From Actinobacteria bacterium UBA2286 (GTDB lineage: Bacteria; Actinomycetota; Coriobacteriia; Anaerosomatales; Anaerosomataceae): DNA of 41,220 bases. Below the pieces are notes generated by a model, which was not told the origin of the DNA, did no database searches, and worked only from the letters and a program-made list of their open reading frames with translations. A program made the translations under genes and the position numbers. The stretch is taken from contig DDWM01000046.1 in assembly GCA_002345925.1 (NCBI GenBank), positions 1 through 41,220 of the forward strand, in the 5' to 3' direction. This document shows positions 14,046-20,700 of this stretch, in pieces. Positions within the stretch are counted from its first letter, which is position 1; every line of letters begins with the position of its first letter.

Positions 14046-14585
14046 ATGAGCGCAACACTTCAGCAGATAGCCGAGACGTTCGAGCGTCACGTGAACAGAT
14101 TCGGTTACAGCGGGACCAATCTCGACGACGTCGCCCGAGAGCTGAAGATATCCAAGAAGACGATCTACACGCACTTCAACGGCAAGCGTGAGATCTATCA
14201 GCATGTGGTGGCGCGTCAAGCGCAGCAAGAGAAGATGCGGCTTGCTGCCACGGTGGCAACGCTTCCCACGTATGCGGGGAGGGTCGAGGCCTTCGTGCAA
14301 TCTGTGCTGGAGATGGGTCGGGGGCACATTGTGAAGACCGAGAAGGACGAGTGGCTCCGCGAGTACGAGATCGCAGCGGATGCGTTTCGCCAGGCACAGG
14401 GTGATCTGCTGCGAGAACTCGTGCAGGGCGGGATGGACGCAGAAGAGTTCAGGGTCGGTGATGCCTCACTGGTCGAGAAGATGATAGTGGCGATGGTCGT
14501 TGAGTACCTAGTGCTGGTACACGCCGACCCGTCTTATGACAGAGATGCCGAGTTGGTGGAGCGAATCAGCAGATTCATCAGTTAG
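14046..14585 (+). CDS. TetR/AcrR-family regulator
   Basis: This 179-residue protein has an N-terminal TetR helix-turn-helix (LQQIAETFERHVNRFGYSGTNLDDVARELKISKKTIYTHFNGKREIY, residues 5-51) and a divergent ligand-binding half typical of the superfamily. It lies between two copies of the same operator, one before itself and one before the membrane protein at 14675. It therefore most likely represses both. ATG 14046 follows GGCGGAACCG, a weak ribosome binding site. A hairpin with a short T-run follows the stop. Confidence 0.9.
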   Translation: MSATLQQIAETFERHVNRFGYSGTNLDDVARELKISKKTIYTHFNGKREIYQHVVARQAQQEKMRLAATVATLPTYAGRVEAFVQSVLEMGRGHIVKTEKDEWLREYEIAADAFRQAQGDLLRELVQGGMDAEEFRVGDASLVEKMIVAMVVEYLVLVHADPSYDRDAELVERISRFIS

Positions 14586-14592
14586 TCTGCAT

Positions 14593-14617
14593 GGCCGCGC
14601 AGACACGCGGCCCTTTT
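14593..14617 (+). terminator. Probable intrinsic terminator after the TetR gene
   Basis: GGCCGCG (14593-14599) and CGCGGCC (14606-14612) form a perfect 7-bp stem with a 6-base loop followed by CTTTT. The T-run is short, so termination may be partial. It separates the regulator from the second operator and the membrane gene. Confidence 0.65.
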
Positions 14618-14627
14618 CAGGCCCAGT

Positions 14628-14653
14628 GAAAACTCAAATGAGCTTGAGTTTCC
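14628..14653 (+). promoter_or_regulatory. Second TetR operator, upstream of the membrane protein
   Basis: GAAAACTC (14628-14635), 10-bp spacer, GAGTTTCC (14646-14653): the same arms and spacing as at 14001-14026. It lies about 20 bp before the gene at 14675 and would block its transcription when bound. Confidence 0.78.
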
Positions 14654-14674
14654 GAAACATGAAGGAGTGCTCGC

Positions 14675-15091
14675 ATGGGTAAGGTCATCTGGATTCCTGT
14701 TCTTCTGCTCGCTGCGCAGGTCAACCTGACAGCGCTCGTTCCGGCTGCGGCCGGTCAAGCCCCGCCGCCATGGTGGGTCGGAGGCGGTCTGCTGTGGCCG
14801 TTCTTCACCGACACAAGGACCCTTGTCCCACGGGGGGACGTCCTCAACACGCTGACTCCGATTCTCGGAATAGTGGCTGCCACATGCTTTCTCCTTGCGA
14901 CCGCGTCCTTGTGGGGATGGCTCGTACCAAGCGGATGGATCCCCGGGCTGGTCATCGCTGGGGCTGTCTCCTCCATCGCGCTGCACGTCATGTGGATCTC
15001 CGGGTGGGCTGTTCTGCCACTCCTGTTGGATGCGGTGCTTGTGTGGGCAGTACTCGCCAAGCATGCAACGCTGGTCGGTCTCCGTGGATAG
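14675..15091 (+). CDS. Hypothetical four-helix membrane protein under TetR control
   Basis: This 138-residue protein has about four hydrophobic segments: residues 5-27, 58-80, 87-108 and 112-130. It also has a Pro-rich extracellular loop (GQAPPPWWVGGG). No family is recognised. ATG 14675 follows GAAGGAG by several bases. It lies directly after an operator shared with the upstream TetR gene. Regulator plus target membrane protein parallels the TetR/DUF4386 pair at 4847-6471, which suggests inducible membrane or efflux-related functions. Confidence 0.72.
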   Translation: MGKVIWIPVLLLAAQVNLTALVPAAAGQAPPPWWVGGGLLWPFFTDTRTLVPRGDVLNTLTPILGIVAATCFLLATASLWGWLVPSGWIPGLVIAGAVSSIALHVMWISGWAVLPLLLDAVLVWAVLAKHATLVGLRG

Positions 15092-15313
15092 ATCGACATC
15101 CGTCCGAGCGCTATCGCCGGCCGACCTTCGCGCAAACCCGATGCGGGCGTCTCGTGTTGATGCGATCAAGTTCCTGTGCTCGGTGCATCGCATGCTCGGG
15201 GGTTGTGTGTCTGAGCCCAAGGAGACGGCGAACGATCGTGTGATTGTGCGCCACAACGTGCCCTGTAGCTGGCGCGTCCGATAACGGCGCAAGCCAAATG
15301 AAAGGTATCAACG

Positions 15314-16153
15314 ATGACTCGTTCGAAGACAATGGCGCGCACGCCGATGACGTTCCACTCACTTGGCGCGTTCCTCGGTATGGCATTCGGCCTTTCTTGG
15401 GGCCTCATGGCACTGGCATTCACGTTTCCGGATCAGATTGAGCGGATCTTCGGTCCGGTGGGGTACACCAACCCGCTGTATATCATCGCGGTCTACGCAC
15501 CTTCGATTGCGGGGCTCGCGATCGTAGGAAGGTCCTTCGGGCTCCGCGGCCTCGGCAGCTTCCTGCGACGTGTGGCCATGTGGCGCATGCCTGCCCGTTG
15601 GTGGGCGTTTATCGTGTTCGGCATCCCGGCTATCTTCTATCTTGGCGCTGCGTCCAATGGCAACATCTCAGATCCGTTCCCGTTTTCACCTTGGTACAAG
15701 GCTCTGCCTGTGCTTGCCGTGGCTCTCGCCATCGGACCCGTGGAGGAACTCGGTTGGCGCGGTGTGGCGCTGCCGCTGCTGCAGCGCAAGTTCGCCCCAC
15801 TTTGGGCATCACTCATCCTTGGCGCCATCTGGGGCCTGTGGCACCTGCCGGCGTTCTTCTTGTCCGGAACGCCTCAGAGCGCATGGGCGTTCGGCCCCTT
15901 CTTCCTTGGCACGATGGCCATTACCGTTGTCCTCACGCAGGTGTTCAACTCAGCACGCGGGAGTCTGCTTGTCGCCGCTCTCTACCATTTTCAGCTGAAC
16001 AGCCCGATCTGGCCGGACGCTCAGCCGTGGGACTCGGTCATCTTCGCCGTGATCGCTGTCATCGTTGTCGTGCTCAACCGTAAGACGATGCTCTCAAAGA
16101 TCGGTAGCGTCACCGAAGTCCTGGCACCCGGCGACGATCTCGAGTCTGAGTGA
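15314..16153 (+). CDS. CPBP-family intramembrane metalloprotease (CAAX protease-like)
   Basis: This 279-residue membrane protein has about eight hydrophobic segments and all conserved CPBP motifs: EELGWRG (about residues 144-150), the His in WHLPAFF (about 177) and HFQLN near residue 222. These glutamates and histidines bind the catalytic zinc in the Rce1/ABI family. Bacterial members act in bacteriocin immunity or processing, or as regulators; the target here is unknown. ATG 15314 follows GAAAGG. A second, unrelated-in-sequence CPBP gene lies at 26724. Confidence 0.9.
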   Translation: MTRSKTMARTPMTFHSLGAFLGMAFGLSWGLMALAFTFPDQIERIFGPVGYTNPLYIIAVYAPSIAGLAIVGRSFGLRGLGSFLRRVAMWRMPARWWAFIVFGIPAIFYLGAASNGNISDPFPFSPWYKALPVLAVALAIGPVEELGWRGVALPLLQRKFAPLWASLILGAIWGLWHLPAFFLSGTPQSAWAFGPFFLGTMAITVVLTQVFNSARGSLLVAALYHFQLNSPIWPDAQPWDSVIFAVIAVIVVVLNRKTMLSKIGSVTEVLAPGDDLESE

Positions 16154-16308
16154 CAGGAGTCAGCGCTGATTCCGTGAGCGTCCGTCAGGGGCGCAGCCGA
16201 TCTTGGCCCATCGGCATCGGCACGCCTTCACAAGGTCTCGGCTACTATAGAAGCGAACGGGCGGGGGGTCATGATCAGAGCGTGCGCTCGACCGGGCAGG
16301 GGAGTCCA

Positions 16309-16370
16309 TTGGGCTTGGTTTCTATCTTCACTCAGGACATGCTCCGGTGAGCAACTGGGGTTCGGTCGCT
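16309..16370 (+). pseudogene. Fragment of a VanZ-like gene with internal deletion
   Basis: The first 40 bp match the start of the VanZ gene at 8412 (MGLVSIFTQDMLR) and the next 20 bp match its sequence from 8722 onward. The joint lies in GGT, which is present at both places in the intact gene (8449-8451 and 8720-8722), so 271 bp were lost between short direct repeats. The reading frame stops at once with TGA. Differences such as GGCCTAGTC against GGCTTGGTT show it came from a diverged copy. Confidence 0.85.
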
Positions 16371-16374
16371 GAAT

Positions 16375-16441
16375 CTCGGCGGGCAAGCGCTAGACTTGGT
16401 GGGAGGCGTTGGCGGGCAGGCGATGCCCAAGAACGTTAGCC
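16375..16441 (+). repeat. attC-like site, left end truncated
   Basis: The loop GGCAAGCGCTAGACTTGGTGGGAGGCGTTGG and the right end GGCGATGCCCAAGAACGTTAGCC (R' box 16435-16441) match site 2 well. The left box and arm are replaced by VanZ remnant sequence (GAATCTCGGCGGGC). The bases after the site (AGAACAT) match those after 3548. Confidence 0.72.
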
Positions 16442-16467
16442 AGAACATCTACGCGCACGGAGGCACC

Positions 16468-17631
16468 ATGAGCGCCCTATCCGAGTGGCTCAATCGCACA
16501 GTGACCGGATGGACGGCCCTCATTGCGGTGTTCGTCTTCGCCGCGTTCATCGCCTTCGTGCTGCCGAATCAGCTGACTATCAACGGCTCTGAAGGCGAGA
16601 CTATCCGCCCTCCCGACCTCTCAGTCTGGTACTCGGCGGATACCCTGTACGAAACCGCGCAGGCATACGGTCCCGATGGCCGAGCGGCCTACGTGAGAAC
16701 GCGCGTCACCTTCGACGTGGCATGGCCAATCGTCTACGTTTCCTTCCTGGCAACGGCTCTATCCTTAGTAGCCCGGAGACTGGGGTCGCACGCTGCTGTT
16801 TGGAACCGGGCAAACCTGGTTCCGATGATAGCGGGGCTCTTCGATCTCCTTGAGAATGTGTGCACCGCCGTGGTGATGGCGCGCTATCCATTGAGGACTC
16901 CGGGGCTGGACGTGCTGGCTCCGGTCATGACCTTGGCAAAATGGGTGACTCTCTCGGCAAGCTTCGTCCTGCTGGCAGCGGGCATCATGCTCATGCTGAC
17001 GCGGAAGTCGGACCGGGACGGCCTCAAGATCGCCTGCGTTGGCGACAGCATCACGCGCGGGACGTTCGTCTGGCGTCGGAAGCGGCGCTCGTACCCCGCG
17101 CAGCTGCAGGCGATGGTCGGGGAGCGATTCTGGGTTCGCGACTTCGGAGTGAACGGTCACGCCGTGCAGCGGAGTGCGGATCGGCCGTACTGGGACAGCA
17201 AAGCATTCGCTCTGAGCAGCGCCTTCGAGCCCGACGTCGTGCTCATCATGCTCGGCACAAACGACTCAAGGGGCGCCAACTGGAAGGGCATAGGCCCGTT
17301 CTCGGAGGAGTACCGCAAGCTCGTAGCGCACTATCTGTCGCTTGAGTCGAAACCGCGGGTCTGGCTGCTGACGCCGCCCGCATTGTTCCGGCTGGGGCGC
17401 AGCGAGCAGGTCCGCTACGGCATGAGCGAGTCGGCGATTCAGGAGATGTGCGACGCTATCGGGAGTCTCTCTCCCGCGCTTGGATGCGAGATCATCGACA
17501 TCAACCGGGTCACGGCGGAGCATCCAGAGGTGTTCAGGTTTGACGGCGTGCACCCCGGCGGGGCTGGCGCTACGCTGATCGCGCAAGCTGTCTATGAGGC
17601 GCTATCGAGCGCAGCCATAGACTCGCCCTAG
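16468..17631 (+). CDS. Membrane-anchored SGNH/GDSL hydrolase
   Basis: This 387-residue protein has an N-terminal membrane part with about four hydrophobic segments (to about residue 180) and a C-terminal SGNH hydrolase domain. Block I is CVGDSITRG (about residues 190-198, catalytic Ser), Asn comes from DFGVNGHAV, block III is LGTNDSRG and block V is DGVHPGG with the catalytic Asp and His. Such enzymes remove acyl or acetyl groups from lipids, polysaccharides or proteins; the substrate is unknown. ATG 16468 (MSALSEW) follows GGAGG at 16459-16463; the open frame runs upstream through the attC site and was trimmed. Confidence 0.9.
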   Translation: MSALSEWLNRTVTGWTALIAVFVFAAFIAFVLPNQLTINGSEGETIRPPDLSVWYSADTLYETAQAYGPDGRAAYVRTRVTFDVAWPIVYVSFLATALSLVARRLGSHAAVWNRANLVPMIAGLFDLLENVCTAVVMARYPLRTPGLDVLAPVMTLAKWVTLSASFVLLAAGIMLMLTRKSDRDGLKIACVGDSITRGTFVWRRKRRSYPAQLQAMVGERFWVRDFGVNGHAVQRSADRPYWDSKAFALSSAFEPDVVLIMLGTNDSRGANWKGIGPFSEEYRKLVAHYLSLESKPRVWLLTPPALFRLGRSEQVRYGMSESAIQEMCDAIGSLSPALGCEIIDINRVTAEHPEVFRFDGVHPGGAGATLIAQAVYEALSSAAIDSP

Positions 17632-17675
17632 CCGGAGATCGCTACCGTCAGCCGCCGAGTACAAGCCGAGACGGT

Positions 17676-17722
17676 GCAGGCCAGCGGCTCCCGGGATTTA
17701 CCGGTAAGAGCCGCTGACCTGC
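17676..17722. terminator. Hairpin between convergent genes
   Basis: GCAGGCCAGCGGCTC (17676-17690) and GAGCCGCTGACCTGC (17708-17722) pair over 15 positions with one mismatch. There is no clear T-run on either side. Its place between the converging SGNH and multicopper oxidase genes suggests a bidirectional terminator. Confidence 0.65.
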
Positions 17723-17742
17723 GAAGTGAAGATCGCCAGTTA

Positions 17743-20700
17743 CTACGGAGCTGGAGGCGTCCACGTCCCATCGCTCAGCGTGCCGAGGAATGCCACGATC
17801 GCGTTCTCTTCGGCATCGGTTAGCCCGAGATCGCCCATCAGCACGGTGTCCACATTGGCTGCAACCTCTGGTTCCGGCCAGCCAGCGCTGGCCACGTCAC
17901 GTGTGTTGTAGAAGTGGACGATGTCCTTGAGCGTCGCGAAGGTGCCGTTGTGTCCATATGGTGCTGTGAGCGCGACGTTGCGAAGACTTGGCGTCTTGAA
18001 CATGCCGTCGAGCTCGGGGTTCGCCGCCACACCGCCGGGCATCACTGCTGCCAGACCGTGGTCGATCCAGTTCACGCCATCAGGGTTGAATTCCACAGGG
18101 AGCGTGAAGAACGGGTTGGTCGGGTTCTTGGGAATGCCGAGGTTCGAGTATCTGTAGTCGCTGAACAAGATGAGCTGGTTTGGTATCTCGGCCATGGTGT
18201 TATCCATCAAGGGCATGCCGCCCATCGGGGTGGTGTGACACTCCCAGCACTTCGCTTTGCCGTTGAACAACGACATGCCGAGCCGTTCCTGCATGGTGAA
18301 GACCATGAAGCGTGCATCCCCGCTGAGCGTCATAGCGTAGTCATGCTTCGAGGTGAACGGACTGACCTCGTCGCCACGCTCGTACGACCCGATCGCTGCG
18401 GTGATCCGATCGAAAGCCGCAGGTGCATCCGCCGTGTCCAGACTCCCGGGACCGAATGCCGCCAGGAAGTCAGGCGCGTAGGTGGATGCGGCGACGGCTT
18501 CAACGACGGCTACCTCATCGGCCATGTTCATCTCAAGCGGGTTCAGGAACGGGAACCCTGCCTGCTCCTTGAGCGTGTCCGATCTGCCGTCCCAGAACTG
18601 CCCGCCTACGTACGCTCCGATCTCAGCGTCGAACGAGAACGGCGGTATGTAGGCGGCATATGCTGCCATGGGCGCATTGCGATTGGCGAACCTACCGGGT
18701 ACCGCGCCAGGGGAGATCGCGTCGCCGCCTGGATCCGCGAACCCTGTCGCAGGATCGTGGCACGAGGCACATGCCTGGCCGACAGGGTCAGACAGGTTGG
18801 TGTCGAAGAAGATCTGCTTGCCGAGTGCCTCGAAGGCCGCCAAAGGCACCGATTCGTTGACTATCGTCACGGCGTTGGTCGGGTCCGAGTCGAGCGTCAT
18901 GGTCGGGAAGCCTATCGCCTGGGGGTTACCGACGGTGTAATCCGTCGTGTCACCCAGAACATTTGTGGCGTGCACCCGGTAGTAGTACGTCCCGCCGGGG
19001 ACCGTGGTCTCATCGTCGTAGCTGGTCGCGTTCTCCGGTGCCGAGAAGGTCACGGTCGCGCTCGTGAACGCCGAGTCGGCCGCTCGTTCTATCACGAATC
19101 CGGTCTCGTTAGCCGAGTTGTCGGTCCATGACAGAGTAGCGACACCTACTTCGAGAAGCACGGACAGGTCACTTGGCGCCTTAGGCGTCACGCCCACTGA
19201 GACCGGCCGCATCATGTCCATCTCTTCGTGGCTCAAGATGTGGCAGTGCATCATGTATTCGTAGCCGAAGTTGACCAGTCGGTTGACGACGGGGGAGACC
19301 GGTTCGCCTGACGGATCGAAGATCTCATCCGGCCCGTACATGATCATGCCGAGAGGCATGGTCGGGTCCATCGGACGAACGCTGTTGGGAAGATCGAAAG
19401 GAACCTCCGGCACGACAGCCCGCAGCGCGACGATCGTGTCCTCCAGAGGATTGACCCGGACGGTCTCCTTCCAGCCCAATTCGTTGGGGTCAGGCATCAT
19501 GATCCGGTTGTCCCATGCGACTCTGTTGAGGAGCTGGACTTCGAACAGATGGAAGTGCACAGGGTGCGTGTCCACGCCGTTCTGGGTAATCTTCCAGATC
19601 TGAGTTCCGTCTCCCAGTTCACCGATCTGACTGCCCTTGACGGAAGCCTCTATGAGCTCCGTCGGCGGAGCCATGAAGTCGTACAGGTTGAAGTTCTGTA
19701 GACCCGCGACGGTGTTGGGGACCTCGAGTCCGAACTTCCCGGACATTCGACCGTATACCTTGTCGAAAGTCTCACCCATCTCGTCCTGGATGGCCTTGGG
19801 CTCGAACGGTATCGTCACCGACGTCCCCTCGACCGTCCTGAAGGTCATCGAGTTGTCGAAGATCCTTGCGATGCCCCAGTCAGGGTAGGTGGCCGAGAAG
19901 GTCTTGTTGTACGCAGAGTTGTAGGCGGACTGAGAGACGATGATGTCCTCTTGAGACGACTGGAAGACACCTTCCCGGGTATCCGTCGACTTGAAGGCCG
20001 CTTCGAGCGCCGCAATATCGAACGGCTCGGCCGCAGGGGCCGCCGCAACCTTGATCTGCATGATGGTTCGGACGTTCGGACCATAGCCAGGGCGGGATCC
20101 CTCGTGGCCGCCTGCCTCGGTGTAGTCCGGTGCGCCGGTGTAGTAGTCGTAACGCGGATCGCCCGAGGGCCACGGTGCGGGTGCGTCATTGAACAAGATG
20201 AGCGTCTTGCCGGCGTACTTCGAGAAGTCGATGACGACATCCGCGCGTTCCGCCGGACCGAGCATGAGGGTGCCGGCCTCGACGAGTCCCGCGTTAAACG
20301 TGGTTACGTCCATGTTCCACGACAGCGGCGTGCTGGGCAGCACGACCGGCGCGGGAAGGAAGCCACCCTCATTGGCGATCTGAACCATATCCGGACCGGC
20401 TGTCGCCGGATCGGGAACGCCTCCGTCTCGACCGTCGGCCGGCCAATTCTCCGGGAAGGTGGATGAAGGCGCTGCGGGCACCATCTTCACTTCGGTGTCG
20501 TTCTGCGAGACGTCGATTATCAGGTCGAGAACCTGCTGACTGACGGTCGTGCTTCCGCCGAACACGTATCCCTGGAGGATGTCCCGCTTGTTCGCGGTCA
20601 GGAAATCGAGCGTCTCCTGTGGCAGTGAGTCTGTCCTGGTGAGGAGCATGGGGCCGCCCAGGTGTCCGAGCGACACTCCGCCGGAGAGGGCGTCGACGGT

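Noticed and set aside
15092..15313. An attC site in the spacer before the first CPBP gene
   Set aside because: AAACCCGATGCGGGCG and GTGCGCCACAACG recall attC pieces but I could not find paired boxes or a GTTRRRY end.
17914..19131. A 405-residue + strand frame opposite the oxidase gene
   Set aside because: It is the complement of strongly coding MauG/FN3 sequence, is Arg-rich and has no family signature. Similar shadows at 19951-20466 and 21358-22095 were dropped for the same reason.
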